From an uncultured Alphaproteobacteria bacterium (lineage in GTDB: Bacteria > Pseudomonadota > Alphaproteobacteria > Thalassobaculales > Thalassobaculaceae): a stretch of DNA of 64,000 nt. The notes beneath the pieces were generated by a model. It saw nothing but the letters and a program-made list of their open reading frames with translations. It ran no database searches and was not told the DNA's origin. The position numbers were made by a program, and so were the translations under genes. The stretch covers positions 1 through 64,000 of the forward strand of contig CALMRI010000014.1 in the NCBI GenBank assembly GCA_937776645.1, read 5' to 3'. Every line of letters starts with the position of its first letter. The stretch's first letter is position 1. Below, one piece after another: positions 50,249 through 60,505 of the stretch.

Positions 50249-51325
50249 ATGCCCTTGTTCCCCAATGGGCGGCTGTCACGTCGCCGTTTTTTAGCTGGCA
50301 CCGGCGCGGTGGCCGCCGGAATTTCGATCCTGCCTCGTCAAGGGTGGGCGGCTGAGGAAGCCAAGCTGAACTTCTATAACTGGGACACCTATATTGGCGA
50401 GACGACGCTCGAGGATTTCAAGGCGGCAAGCGGTGTTGACGTCAAGATGGACCTGTTCGCCGACAATGACGAGTTGTTCGCCAAGCTGAAGGAAGGCAAT
50501 CCCGGCTACGATGTCATCGTGCCGTCCAATGATTTCGTCGAGCGTATGATCAAGGCCAATATGTTGATGCCGCTTGATCATAAGATGATCCCGAATAAGG
50601 CCAACCTGCAAAGCGCCTTCCTAGATGCCGCCTTCGATCCGGGCCGCAAATTCTCGATGCCCTATATGTGGGGCACGATTGGGATTGGATATCGGATATC
50701 GAAGACCGATGGCGTGCCGGACAGCTGGAAATGGTTGTTGGATTCCGACCGCTACAAAGGCAAATGTGCGCTGTTGAGCGAAACCACCAGCGTGCTTGGC
50801 ATTGTCTTCAAATATATGGGCCATGGGCTGAACGCCAGCGACCCTAAAATTATCAAAGCAGCCGAGGAATTGCTAATCCGGCAAAAGCCGAACATCAAGC
50901 TTTTCGCGCCGGATAACGGTCAGGATCTGTTGCTGTCGGGTGAGGTCGACCTGACCATGGAATGGAACGGTGATATCCTTCAGGTGATGGAGGAGGACAA
51001 CGACCTCTCCTACGTGGTGCCCAAGGAAGGGTCGGTGGTCTGGCAGGACACCTTGGCAATCGCGAGTGGGGCTCCGCATCCGGAAAACGCGCACAAGTTC
51101 ATCAATTTTCTGCTTGGGGCGGAGGTTGGCGCCGGCGTCGCTAAGGTTATCCAGTACGCCACGCCGAACGCTGCGGCCAAGGCGCTGATGCCGGACAGTT
51201 ATTCGAAGAATCCGGCGATATATCCCTCGGACGAAACCTTAGCGGCCTGTGAAGCGTTGGTCTATCAGGGGTCGGATGTGGTCCGGCTCTACAATGACGC
51301 CTGGACGCGTATTCAGTCGGCCTGA
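50249..51325 (+). CDS. Polyamine-type ABC transporter substrate-binding protein (PotD/PotF-like)
   Basis: Tat-like leader SRRRFLAGTGAVAAGISILPRQGWA; LNFYNWDTYIGETTLEDFKAASGVDVKMDLFADNDELFAKLKEGNPGYDVIVPSNDFVERMI. Confidence 0.92.
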   Translation: MPLFPNGRLSRRRFLAGTGAVAAGISILPRQGWAAEEAKLNFYNWDTYIGETTLEDFKAASGVDVKMDLFADNDELFAKLKEGNPGYDVIVPSNDFVERMIKANMLMPLDHKMIPNKANLQSAFLDAAFDPGRKFSMPYMWGTIGIGYRISKTDGVPDSWKWLLDSDRYKGKCALLSETTSVLGIVFKYMGHGLNASDPKIIKAAEELLIRQKPNIKLFAPDNGQDLLLSGEVDLTMEWNGDILQVMEEDNDLSYVVPKEGSVVWQDTLAIASGAPHPENAHKFINFLLGAEVGAGVAKVIQYATPNAAAKALMPDSYSKNPAIYPSDETLAACEALVYQGSDVVRLYNDAWTRIQSA

Positions 51326-51357
51326 GCCGCCGGAGGCCGGTCTTACGGGGGGGGGCA

Positions 51358-52233
51358 GTGGCGCGCCAGCGCAAACATCCGCTCGTCTTTTGGGTTAGCG
51401 CCCTGCCGCCGAGCCTGTGGCTGTTCGGGTTCTTTCTGGCGCCATTGGCGATCGTCTGGGTGTTGAGCTTTGGTGAGAAGCGCGGGCTGATCGATGTTGA
51501 GATCACCTGGACCCTGGCCAACTATGTCCGCGCCCTTGATCCGCTTTATCTCGGGGTGGTGGCCAAGAGCCTCTGGATCTCAGGCGTCACCACGGTGCTT
51601 TGTCTGATGATTGGGCTTCCGGTGGCGCTGGGTATTGTCTTTGCGCCCGGGCGTTGGAAACCGATTCTTTTGTTCCTGGTGATCCTGCCGTTTTGGACCA
51701 ACCTACTGATCCGCACCTATGCACTGATCGCGGTTTTACGCACCCGGGGTTACGTGAATTTCACGTTGGAGTGGGGGGCCGATACGCTTGGTCTGCCGTT
51801 TGAGCCGTTGGCATTGTTGTACAACAACGCCGCCGTGGTCATCGGCTTGGTCTATGTGCATCTGCCGTTCATGGTGTTGCCGCTCTATGCGGCGCTAGAC
51901 CGGATGGATAAATTATTGATCGAGGCGGCGCTGGATTTGGGCGCTAGCCAGTTGCGGGCCTTTGTGACGATCGTCGTGCCCTTGGCGGTGCCAGGAATTA
52001 TATCGGGAGTGATCCTGGTGTTCATTCCGGCGCTCGGTTCTTATCTGATACCGGATCTGCTTGGCGGCACCGATAGCCAGATGATAGCCAACGTGATTGA
52101 GCGGCAATTCAAGCGGGCCAATGACTGGCCGTTCGGCGCAGCCCTTTCCTTTTTGCTGATGTACCTTACGTTCGGAGCGCTGGCAATCCGGTCGGTATTG
52201 GCCAAGGGAGATGGCGGCTTGGAGGCGAAATGA
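51358..52233 (+). CDS. ABC transporter permease (PotB/PotH-like)
   Basis: ABC permease EAA-like ALDLGASQLRAFVTIVVPLAVPGIISGVILVFIPALGSYLIPDLLGG. Confidence 0.92.
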   Translation: MARQRKHPLVFWVSALPPSLWLFGFFLAPLAIVWVLSFGEKRGLIDVEITWTLANYVRALDPLYLGVVAKSLWISGVTTVLCLMIGLPVALGIVFAPGRWKPILLFLVILPFWTNLLIRTYALIAVLRTRGYVNFTLEWGADTLGLPFEPLALLYNNAAVVIGLVYVHLPFMVLPLYAALDRMDKLLIEAALDLGASQLRAFVTIVVPLAVPGIISGVILVFIPALGSYLIPDLLGGTDSQMIANVIERQFKRANDWPFGAALSFLLMYLTFGALAIRSVLAKGDGGLEAK

Positions 52234-53081
52234 AGGTCCGGCACAACGCTCGCCGGATCCAGCCGGGACCCTTGGAGTACACCCGCCGGGCCTGGATGCG
52301 GATGATTCTGCTAGCTACCTTCGTTTTTCTCTATACGCCAATCGCGACGCTGGTCGCGTTCTCTTTCAATGACAGCCGCCGCAACATCGTCTGGCGTGGC
52401 TTCACGACAAAATACTATGAAAAGGCGCTGGCCAATGACGGTCTTATCGAGGCCTTCGTGAACTCACTCTCGATCGCGTTCGTCAGCACGTTCATCAGCA
52501 TTATTCTTGGCGCCATGACGGCCTTCATGCTCTGGCGGTTCCGGTTTCCGCTGAAGCCACTTTATGAGGGAGCGGTCACGCTGCCGATCGTCATTCCGGA
52601 GATCTGCATGGGCGTTGCGATGCTGGTGTTTTTCGCGCGGATCGGCTGGCCGACGGGCCTGCCATGGCCGCTCAACCTTGGCCAGATCGCCATCGCTCAT
52701 GTGTCGTTCAGCTTTCCCTTCGTCGCGGTCGTGGTGCGGGCCCGGCTGGCCAGTTTCAATCCGGAAATCGCGGAGGCAGCCCGTGATCTTGGCGCCGGTG
52801 AGTGGGCGGTGATGCGCGATGCGGTGATACCGCATATGCGGCCGGGGTTGCTGGCTGGAGGGCTGCTCGCGTTCACATTGTCTCTCGATGATTTCGTCAT
52901 CACCTTCTTTACCTCAGGCCCGGAATCCGTGACCTTTCCGGTCAAGGTCTACTCGATGGTCCGGTTCTCGGTGACGCCGGAGGTCAACGCGGCGTCAACG
53001 GTACTGGTCGTGATCACCGTCACCGTGACGGCGTTGGCTCTGTGGATCCAGAATAAGCAAAGCTCGGAGGCACGCGGATGA
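52230..53081 (+). CDS. ABC transporter permease (PotC/PotI-like)
   Basis: EAARDLGAGEWAVMRDAVIPHMRPGLLAGGLLAFTLSLDDFVITFFTSGP; ATGA overlap with upstream permease. Confidence 0.92.
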   Translation: MKVRHNARRIQPGPLEYTRRAWMRMILLATFVFLYTPIATLVAFSFNDSRRNIVWRGFTTKYYEKALANDGLIEAFVNSLSIAFVSTFISIILGAMTAFMLWRFRFPLKPLYEGAVTLPIVIPEICMGVAMLVFFARIGWPTGLPWPLNLGQIAIAHVSFSFPFVAVVVRARLASFNPEIAEAARDLGAGEWAVMRDAVIPHMRPGLLAGGLLAFTLSLDDFVITFFTSGPESVTFPVKVYSMVRFSVTPEVNAASTVLVVITVTVTALALWIQNKQSSEARG

Positions 53082-54226
53082 CCGGCGATCTGGGTTCCGA
53101 AAATCGGACCCCCGCAGATAAGGCGATCATCCGGATCAATTCTTTGTCGAAGAATTTTGGCGCGATCCAGGCGGTCGATGGCGTTAGCCTTGAAATCCAG
53201 GCTGGTGAGTTTTTCGCCCTACTTGGCCCGTCCGGTTGCGGCAAGACAACGCTGTTGCGCATGCTGGCGGGTCTCGAAACACCGAGCGCCGGGTCGATCG
53301 TCATCGATGGTGAGGACATGAGCCGGGTGCCGGCCAACCGGCGGCCGGTCAACACGGTTTTCCAGTCCTATGCCGTGTTTCCTCACCTGTCGGTGCTGGA
53401 CAATGTTGGATACGGGTTGAAGGTGACGGGCATCCGGGCGGCGGAAGTGCGCGACCGGGCCGAGGCGGCGTTGGATCTGGTGAAGCTCGAAGGATATGGC
53501 GCGCGCATGCCAGACCAGCTCTCCGGCGGCCAACGCCAACGGGTGGCCTTGGCGCGCGCCCTGGTAAAACGCCCGAAGGTTTTGTTGCTCGATGAGCCGC
53601 TTTCGGCGCTCGATGCCAAACTGCGCGAGGCGATGCGGCACGAGCTGGTCAACCTGCAAGAGACCGTGGGGATAACCTTCATCATTGTGACCCATGACCA
53701 GGAGGAAGCGCTCTCCATGGCCGACCGGATAGCGGTGATGGATCGGGGATGCGTGCGCCAGGTCGCGCCGCCGGCACAATTGTACGAATTTCCGACGAAT
53801 CGCTTCGTCGCCGATTTCATTGGCTCGGTCAATCTGCTCGAAGGAATAGTAAGCGCGGTCGACGGTGCTGAGATGACGGTACAGGCAGCGCTCTTGGCGG
53901 CGCCGCTGCGCATTGTCCAGGATAAGCGCTTTGTGCCTGGTACCAAGGTCTGGGTTGCTATCCGCCCGGAAAAAATCAACATGACCAAGCTGGAAACGGG
54001 CCCCACATTGCGACTAGATGACAACAATCAAGTCGAGGGCATCGTCGAGGAGATTACTTATCTTGGTGATTTTTCGATCTATCACGTGCGTATCGCCGAC
54101 CGCCCGGAGGGCCTGGTCAAGGTGGCGGTGCCCAATTTCGACCGGGCAACGCTACGCCCGTTCATATGGGAGGATCGTGTGATCCTGAGGTGGAATCCAA
54201 ATTCCGGCGTGGTGCTCGACTCATGA
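53078..54226 (+). CDS. ABC transporter ATP-binding protein (PotA/PotG-like)
   Basis: Walker A GPSGCGKTT, signature LSGGQRQRVALARAL, Walker B VLLLDEPLSALD, C-terminal TOBE-like region. Confidence 0.95.
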   Translation: MTGDLGSENRTPADKAIIRINSLSKNFGAIQAVDGVSLEIQAGEFFALLGPSGCGKTTLLRMLAGLETPSAGSIVIDGEDMSRVPANRRPVNTVFQSYAVFPHLSVLDNVGYGLKVTGIRAAEVRDRAEAALDLVKLEGYGARMPDQLSGGQRQRVALARALVKRPKVLLLDEPLSALDAKLREAMRHELVNLQETVGITFIIVTHDQEEALSMADRIAVMDRGCVRQVAPPAQLYEFPTNRFVADFIGSVNLLEGIVSAVDGAEMTVQAALLAAPLRIVQDKRFVPGTKVWVAIRPEKINMTKLETGPTLRLDDNNQVEGIVEEITYLGDFSIYHVRIADRPEGLVKVAVPNFDRATLRPFIWEDRVILRWNPNSGVVLDS

Positions 54227-55158
54227 GCATGAGCGCGCTTGCGACGATCGAAGGCCTTGAGGGACGGGCGGAATACGTGACCGCCGGCGATGGCACCCGC
54301 GTCCGTTATGCCCGGTTTTCCGCGGAGAAGCCGGTCGCCCGGACGCTTCTGTTGCCTGGCTTTACCGAGTTTATCGAAAAACATCTGGAGACTGTTGCGG
54401 AACTGCTGGAGCGCGGCCATGAGGTGTTGATCGTGGATTGGCGCGGTCAGGGCCTGTCGGACCGTGCGCTGAGCGACCACCACCGCGGCTATGTCGTCTC
54501 AATGGAGTTGTTCCTGTCCGATCTTCGCGAAATTCTAGAGGCCACCGAGTTCGCCCCACGCCAAGCCGCCGCTCCATTCTACGTCATCGGCCATTCCATG
54601 GGCGGGCACCTTGCATTGCGGGCGGCGGCGGAGCTGCGTCTGCCTTTCAATAAAATGATCATTGTCGCGCCGATGATCGATATTCAGACCGGCCATTTCC
54701 CCCGTCGTCTCAGCCCAATCCTGGCGCGAGGGGCGGTTCTGTTAGGTATGGCCGCTTGGTATCCACCCGGCGCCGGCGGCTACGACGCCAAGGCCCGGAT
54801 GTTCGAGGGCAACCTACTCACGCATGACCCGGTGCGATTTAAGCGGACCCATGATCAGATTTCCCGAGATCCACGTCTGGCGTTGGGAAACCCGACATTC
54901 GGTTGGATTGATGCCGCGTTCCGGTCGATCAAGCGTCTCGCCGAGCCATCGATGCTGGCGCGTATCCAGCAGCCGGTGCTGATCTTTCGGGCGGGGCGAG
55001 AGGCGATCGTCTCAAACCCGGCGCTGGAATGGCTTCACCGCCAGCTGTCGAATGCCAGATTGGTTGATCTTGTCGACGCCAAGCATGAAATTCTCAACGA
55101 AACCGACAAGACCCGCGCCGCGTTCTGGCATGAAGCCGACATATTTCTCGGCGAATGA
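54223..55158 (+). CDS. Alpha/beta hydrolase (lysophospholipase/monoglyceride lipase-like), translationally coupled to the ABC ATPase
   Basis: VLIVDWRGQGLSDRALSDHHRGYV, YVIGHSMGGHLALRAAAEL (GHSMGG nucleophile elbow), VDAKHEIL; ATGA overlap with ABC ATPase gene. Confidence 0.9.
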   Translation: MSMSALATIEGLEGRAEYVTAGDGTRVRYARFSAEKPVARTLLLPGFTEFIEKHLETVAELLERGHEVLIVDWRGQGLSDRALSDHHRGYVVSMELFLSDLREILEATEFAPRQAAAPFYVIGHSMGGHLALRAAAELRLPFNKMIIVAPMIDIQTGHFPRRLSPILARGAVLLGMAAWYPPGAGGYDAKARMFEGNLLTHDPVRFKRTHDQISRDPRLALGNPTFGWIDAAFRSIKRLAEPSMLARIQQPVLIFRAGREAIVSNPALEWLHRQLSNARLVDLVDAKHEILNETDKTRAAFWHEADIFLGE

Positions 55159-55234
55159 GCAAGAACCGTGATGGGGGATTTACACTGACCGGCGTTGCAG
55201 GCGAAAATGCCAAAATCTGCTTCGGGGGATTGCC

Positions 55235-55396
55235 ATGCTGTGGATCGAACGCGTTTTCGCCTGTCTGACCGTCTTTGTCTGCTGGGGTCTGGCAACCGAT
55301 TCGAGGAATGTCGCGTTGGCCCGAGAACGCGACATGCGCCCACGTGAGCCTATTTTGCAATCGCGGGAGGTTCAGGCCGTACACCGGCTTCGTTGA
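55235..55396 (+). CDS. Hypothetical small ORF (53 aa) with hydrophobic N-terminus
   Basis: MLWIERVFACLTVFVCWGLATDSRNVALARERDMRPREPILQSREVQAVHRLR; ORF only, no family recognised. Confidence 0.25.
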   Translation: MLWIERVFACLTVFVCWGLATDSRNVALARERDMRPREPILQSREVQAVHRLR

Positions 55397-56445
55397 CCGG
55401 AGCGCAGGCCGGGAGCGCCGTTCTATCGCTGATAACTGGCTGGTTTCGTACCTCGCCAACTTCTTAATAAACCACTGAATTCTTCGAGAATCGGCACTGG
55501 CGAGTACCCGCGACGCTCGGCCGGCGATCGCGTTGATCTTTCTTTCACTCGATCCGAATAGAAAGGTCGGCGGCATTGACGACGGACCGGCACGGCATGC
55601 ACCGCAATTGCGGTGGAAGGCTTGCAAAAAGGGACACGCCGAACCGCAAAGGTTGGATAACCCGGCGATAGCCAAGCGGGCTATTGCCTCGGTCGTAGCA
55701 GGCGGCAACGCCAGATCGGGTTCGCAGCACCAATCCGCCGCCGGATGGCTAAATCGAAGCGGCAGCGCTCGCAGGATATCGCGCCGGCGGAGCCCACCAT
55801 CGGTGACGGAGCGGTCGTTGCCGGGGATCACGTAGTCAGCCAAGTTGCCGATGGTGATCCGCAACGGGTGATATCATCAACCATCTTGAATGTAGCCGCG
55901 CCATCGACCCCTGCCGCCGTATTCCAACGAAGTGCGACCGAGGCGATCGCTATCCCGTTCGGCCAGACGAGCCTTTGCTAGAATAATCTCCGAGCCACGT
56001 CGGGTCAGCGGATCGCCGGCCGGAAAGCCGGTGCTCAAGCACCGTCCATAGCAGCCCGGTTTGCAATTTCGACCGGCACCGGGCTCGGAACACATTCCCG
56101 CCCACAATTCCTGTAGGTCAGCCAATTGATTAGCGCTTTGGACGGAACGGTGCAGGGCTTCGTCGGCGTGTGGGTTGCGGTGGATGGTCTGTGGATCATC
56201 GGGCGATCGGCCCGCCGCCGTGATGACAGGTTAAGCAGAGCGAACGATGGGCCTGAACCGTGCGAGGCGCCATGCCCGTCGCCCCAAGCAATAGACGAGG
56301 TGACGCGAAGAAATCCGGCGTCGCGGTGTCTCGCTGTAGGGAGCGTCCGAGCGGCCCGCCGGAGGAATATCACCGCCAGCGTTTGAACCCGCATGGCTGG
56401 ATTGTGGTCCCGCTTGATCTTGGCGCGCAAGCTCGCCAATTTGCT

Positions 56446-57618
56446 TCACACTGGTGTGAAGTATTTCCGGATCATCTTGAAGGCGAGCGGCGCCAGCAGC
56501 ACCACCATGCCAATGCGACAGAGGTGGTGGGTGGCGACGAAGGCGACGTCCTGGCCAATACCAAAGGCAACTAGGCTCATCTCGGCTAAGCCGCCCGGCG
56601 CATAGGCGAGGGTCACCACGTACCAGGGTAACCCGGTTATCTCACCGATCAATAGACCAAAACCGACAGCGCTGGTCATCCAGATGACCGCCGAGCCAAG
56701 GGAAACCCGAATGATCCGTATGACTTCGGTGTAGTGGGTGCCGGCGAAACGACAGCCAACGCCGGTGCCCAGCACGATCTGCGCCGCCGCGACCAAGGCG
56801 CCGGGTGGCGAGGCGCTGCTCCATCCGGCGATATGAATGATGGCGCTGAGTGCGAGGGGGCCCAGCAGGAAGGCTGCGGGAAGTTTCAACCGCCGCGCGA
56901 TGAACGGGCCGACGAGGGCGCACCCGGCCAGCGCCACCCATTCCCGCAAGGGCAGATCGAAGCCGGGGCCACGCGGCAACAAGCCGGGAGGGGATTCATA
57001 ACCACCGAAGATTCGAAACATGATCGGGATAGTCATTACCACCAGCAAGACCCGCGAGGCATGGGTCAGGGCGATCACTCGGTCATCGCCTCCCATGTCC
57101 CGGCCAATAAGCGTCATGTCATTCAGACCGCCCGGCGCCGCCGCGAAATAAGCGGTAACCGGGTCGTAGCTTCCAACCATCTTCAGGTAGTACAGCACCA
57201 GAGCTACCGCCAGCGCGCCGTAAACCAACAGGCCGCTGATCGTCACGACCCATTGCCCAACCCGATCGATGAGGTCGGGCGTGAACTGACTGCCGAGCAT
57301 GACGCCGATGAAGACAACCATGCTTTGCCGGAACATGTAGGGTAGGCGCACAGGCGTGCCGGAAACCGCCGCCACGGTGACGAAGACCATGGCGCCGAGC
57401 ATCCAGGGCAGCGGGAGCTTCAGCGCCGCGAACACACCGCCGCCGACGAAGCCGATGGCGATGGCTAGAAATACCGAGCCGTGCTTATGCCCAACGGTCA
57501 GTTTCTCGCCACCCTGTCGTTCTTCGTCCGGCACGGCGTTGGCGGCCATGCTGGCCGGCTTGCGGATTTCGGGCTGACTTGGATTATGCGGGTCTTCGGG
57601 ATTTGGGGCCTCAGTCAA
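56446..57618 (-). CDS. AbrB family transporter / AbrB-duplication membrane protein
   Basis: Two repeated membrane halves: FVGGGVFAALKLPLPWMLGAMVFVTVAAVSG / FIARRLKLPAAFLLGPLALSAIIHIAG; DPVTAYFAAAPGGLNDMTLIGRDMGGDDRVIALTHASRVLLVV; YAPGGLAEMSLVAFGIGQDVAFVATHHLCRI. Confidence 0.9.
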   Translation of the reverse strand: MTEAPNPEDPHNPSQPEIRKPASMAANAVPDEERQGGEKLTVGHKHGSVFLAIAIGFVGGGVFAALKLPLPWMLGAMVFVTVAAVSGTPVRLPYMFRQSMVVFIGVMLGSQFTPDLIDRVGQWVVTISGLLVYGALAVALVLYYLKMVGSYDPVTAYFAAAPGGLNDMTLIGRDMGGDDRVIALTHASRVLLVVMTIPIMFRIFGGYESPPGLLPRGPGFDLPLREWVALAGCALVGPFIARRLKLPAAFLLGPLALSAIIHIAGWSSASPPGALVAAAQIVLGTGVGCRFAGTHYTEVIRIIRVSLGSAVIWMTSAVGFGLLIGEITGLPWYVVTLAYAPGGLAEMSLVAFGIGQDVAFVATHHLCRIGMVVLLAPLAFKMIRKYFTPV

Positions 57619-58585
57619 CGAAACGGCCCAGGCGTACCGCTGTCTGTCCCCTGCTAAGGCGGCGTGATGGCATAATCAGGACGCAATTGTCATGCGGTGT
57701 ATGAATCGCCGTATCGCCGTCCATCGCCAACAGGGTGCCGGCCTTGGCGATGACTTCCATGCCGATATAGGGCGCGACGAATGTGAAGATATCGTTCTTG
57801 ACGGTGATCGGGTCGGTCACCTCGATCACCTGTTGGGCCGGCGGAGGCTCTGGTCCAAGCCAATCTTCGATCAACCCTTGATCGGCGCACCCGGTCGCCA
57901 CTAGGAAACGGATCATGGTCTGGCGAGCGACCTCGACGCTGATCTTGGACCAGTGTTGCCCGCACTCCACCAACAGCGCCGCGTGATGGGTCATTGGGTC
58001 GGAAAACCGATCATAGTCCCGCATCCGGCGACCGGCGGCATGACCATGGTCGATAACGACGCTCTCGGGGACTCCCACGGCTTCGGCCAGCGCCCGGCCT
58101 TTCGGCATCGGACCGGCCAGCATCAGTGCCGGTGTCGGGTGCTGCATGGAATGGATGTCGAGCAGGAAGTCGACCTGGTCAAGCAGCGGTCGGATCTCCC
58201 GGCAGCGCCGCGCTTCAACGGTGTCCCTGGCGCTATTCAGGACCGGGATTTCCCAAAGTCGGTTCATGTCCTCGTCGACGAAGCGCGACAAAGTCGGATA
58301 ATCCCGATTGAAGCTATGAAAAGCTTCAACATTGCAAAACCCTAACGTCAGACGCCCGCGCAACGGGCGAAACTCACTTTTGAACAACGCGTCCAGTACC
58401 ACCGCGCCACACAGTTCATTGCCATGGGTGAGTGCGGTAATCATGATGTGGGGGCCTGCCACCGGGCCGGTATAGGTGGTGAAATACTCCACATCTGTAT
58501 TGCCGGAGCGATAAAGCGAAATGTCGGGTGGTGCGATCTCGAGGGGATAGGGTTTGAGGTCGGTCGGTATGTGGGGCGAAGTCAT
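57611..58585 (-). CDS. Succinylglutamate desuccinylase/aspartoacylase family protein
   Basis: HIMITALTHGNELCGAVVLDALF (Zn ligand HGNE), SRFVDEDMNRLWE, LLDIHSMQHPTPALMLAGP, ALLVECGQHW. Confidence 0.9.
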   Translation of the reverse strand: MTSPHIPTDLKPYPLEIAPPDISLYRSGNTDVEYFTTYTGPVAGPHIMITALTHGNELCGAVVLDALFKSEFRPLRGRLTLGFCNVEAFHSFNRDYPTLSRFVDEDMNRLWEIPVLNSARDTVEARRCREIRPLLDQVDFLLDIHSMQHPTPALMLAGPMPKGRALAEAVGVPESVVIDHGHAAGRRMRDYDRFSDPMTHHAALLVECGQHWSKISVEVARQTMIRFLVATGCADQGLIEDWLGPEPPPAQQVIEVTDPITVKNDIFTFVAPYIGMEVIAKAGTLLAMDGDTAIHTPHDNCVLIMPSRRLSRGQTAVRLGRFVD

Positions 58586-58874
58586 CGAAAGCCTGGAAAA
58601 TGTCGGTGCGAAATGCAGCGCGTCGGGAACCTGCGCGGAGGCAGGGCATGCTAGAGAATATCCTTGGCTTAAGCCAGCAGGACTGTGGGGGATTGTCGCG
58701 ACGAGCGGGGCTGGTTTTCTCAGGCATAGACCCTGCGGGTAGTGAGCTGGCGCGTGGAGGGATTGCTACGCTGGTCCGTTTCGGCCATGTTTCAAATTAA
58801 TTTAAAGATCGTTATAGGGCGCGTTGGCATCAAGCCATCGCCGACACAAATCAACTAATGCTCCGCGGAGGAAG

Positions 58875-60494
58875 ATGATGAAAATTTTGCGTAAGTTTGG
58901 ATTGGCCGCGCTCGCGGTCACGGCTTTGTCGGCACCCGTTCAGGCGGCCGACGTGGTGATCGGGATGCGCTCGGAACCATCCTCGATCGATCCGTATTTC
59001 CACAATCTCGGCCCCAACAACGCAATGAACGGACAGATTTTTGATCGACTGACCGACTGGACGCCGAAAATGCAGTTGATCGGTCGCGCGGCCGCGTCGT
59101 GGAAGGCGATCAACGATACCACTTGGGAATACAAGCTTCGCCAAGGCGTCACCTTCCATGACGGCTCGGCTTTGACTGTCGATGACGTGATTTTCTCGTT
59201 TGAGCGGGCTGATGCCTATGAAGGGGGTAACTCCAGTTTCCGCACCTATACCAAGGGGAAGACCCTCAAAAAGATCGATGATCACACGCTGCATATCATC
59301 ACTGAGAGTCCATACCCCTTGATGCCGAACGACACGACCACAGTTATGATCATGTCGAGCGAGGCCAAGGGCACCGGGGCTGACGGTAAGAACAAAGGAA
59401 TTAGCGCTAAGGACTTCAACGACGGCACCGCCACCGTTGGCACCGGGCCGTATAAGTTCGTCGAGTGGAAAAAGGGCGACCGCATTGTTCTGCAGAAATT
59501 CGACGCCTATAAAGGTCCCTTGGCCCAACCCTGGGACAAGATCACCTTCAAGTTCATCAAAGCCGAACCGGCCCGTGTCGCGGCCCTTCTGGCTGGCGAT
59601 GTTGATATGATCGACAATGTTCCGACCTCGGATATTGAGCGGTTGAAGAAAGAACCCAATGTGTCGCTCAGCTCCGGGGTGTCGAACCGGGTGATCTACT
59701 TGCATATGGATCAGTTCCGCGACAACTCACCCTTCGTGACTACGAAGGACGGAAAGCCGATGAACAAGAACCCGTTGCGTGACGCGCGGGTGCGCAAGGC
59801 GATTTCGATGATGATCAACCGTGACGCGATCGTCGCGCGGGTCATGGAAGGCGTTGCGATTCCGGCTGGCCAGTTGCTGCCGGAGGGCTTTTTTGGTCGT
59901 TCCGAGAAAATGTCACCTGAGAAGTACGACCCCAAGGGCGCCAAGAAGCTGCTCGCTGCGGCGGGGTGGGGCGACGGTTTTGGCCTGACAATCCATGGCC
60001 CGAACGATCGTTATATCAACGACGCCAAGATCGTCGAGGCGATCGGACAGATGCTGTCGGCCCAAGGGATTCCAACCAAGGTCGAGAGCATGCCGAAGAA
60101 CGTCTACTTCAAGCGTGCTTCCAAGGGCGCTGAGGGCGGCCTGCCCGAGTTCAGTTTTGTCTTGGTGGGTTGGGGCTCCGGCACCGGCGAATCTTCCTCG
60201 CCGCTGAAGTCGCTGCTGGCCACTTATGACAAATCCAAGGGCAGGGGCGCCTCCAACCGTGGACGCCACTCGGATCCGGTGGTGAATAAGCTTTTGGATC
60301 AGGCGTTGGCGACGGTGGACGATCCAAAGCGGGCGGCGCTGTTGGCCAAGGCGACGGAAGTCGCCATCGGTGAGAACCAGGGCATTATCCCCTTGCACTA
60401 TCAGGTCAACACCTGGGCGACCCGCAAGGGCCTTGAATATCACCCGCGTGCCGATGAGCGCACGACCGGCATCGATTTGGTGCCGGTCAAATAG
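58875..60494 (+). CDS. Peptide/oligopeptide ABC transporter substrate-binding protein (SBP_bac_5)
   Basis: Signal peptide MMKILRKFGLAALAVTALSAPVQA; DVVIGMRSEPSSIDPYFHNLGPNNAMNGQIFDRLTDWTPKMQL, WEYKLRQGVTFHDGSALTVDDVIFSFER. Confidence 0.94.
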   Translation: MMKILRKFGLAALAVTALSAPVQAADVVIGMRSEPSSIDPYFHNLGPNNAMNGQIFDRLTDWTPKMQLIGRAAASWKAINDTTWEYKLRQGVTFHDGSALTVDDVIFSFERADAYEGGNSSFRTYTKGKTLKKIDDHTLHIITESPYPLMPNDTTTVMIMSSEAKGTGADGKNKGISAKDFNDGTATVGTGPYKFVEWKKGDRIVLQKFDAYKGPLAQPWDKITFKFIKAEPARVAALLAGDVDMIDNVPTSDIERLKKEPNVSLSSGVSNRVIYLHMDQFRDNSPFVTTKDGKPMNKNPLRDARVRKAISMMINRDAIVARVMEGVAIPAGQLLPEGFFGRSEKMSPEKYDPKGAKKLLAAAGWGDGFGLTIHGPNDRYINDAKIVEAIGQMLSAQGIPTKVESMPKNVYFKRASKGAEGGLPEFSFVLVGWGSGTGESSSPLKSLLATYDKSKGRGASNRGRHSDPVVNKLLDQALATVDDPKRAALLAKATEVAIGENQGIIPLHYQVNTWATRKGLEYHPRADERTTGIDLVPVK

Positions 60495-60505
60495 GCGGTA
60501 AAAGC

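Noticed and set aside
55094-55864. 256-aa minus ORF in the coding desert as a real protein
   Set aside because: Cys/Arg/Pro-rich translation without family motifs; overlaps the end of the hydrolase gene; looks like chance ORF.
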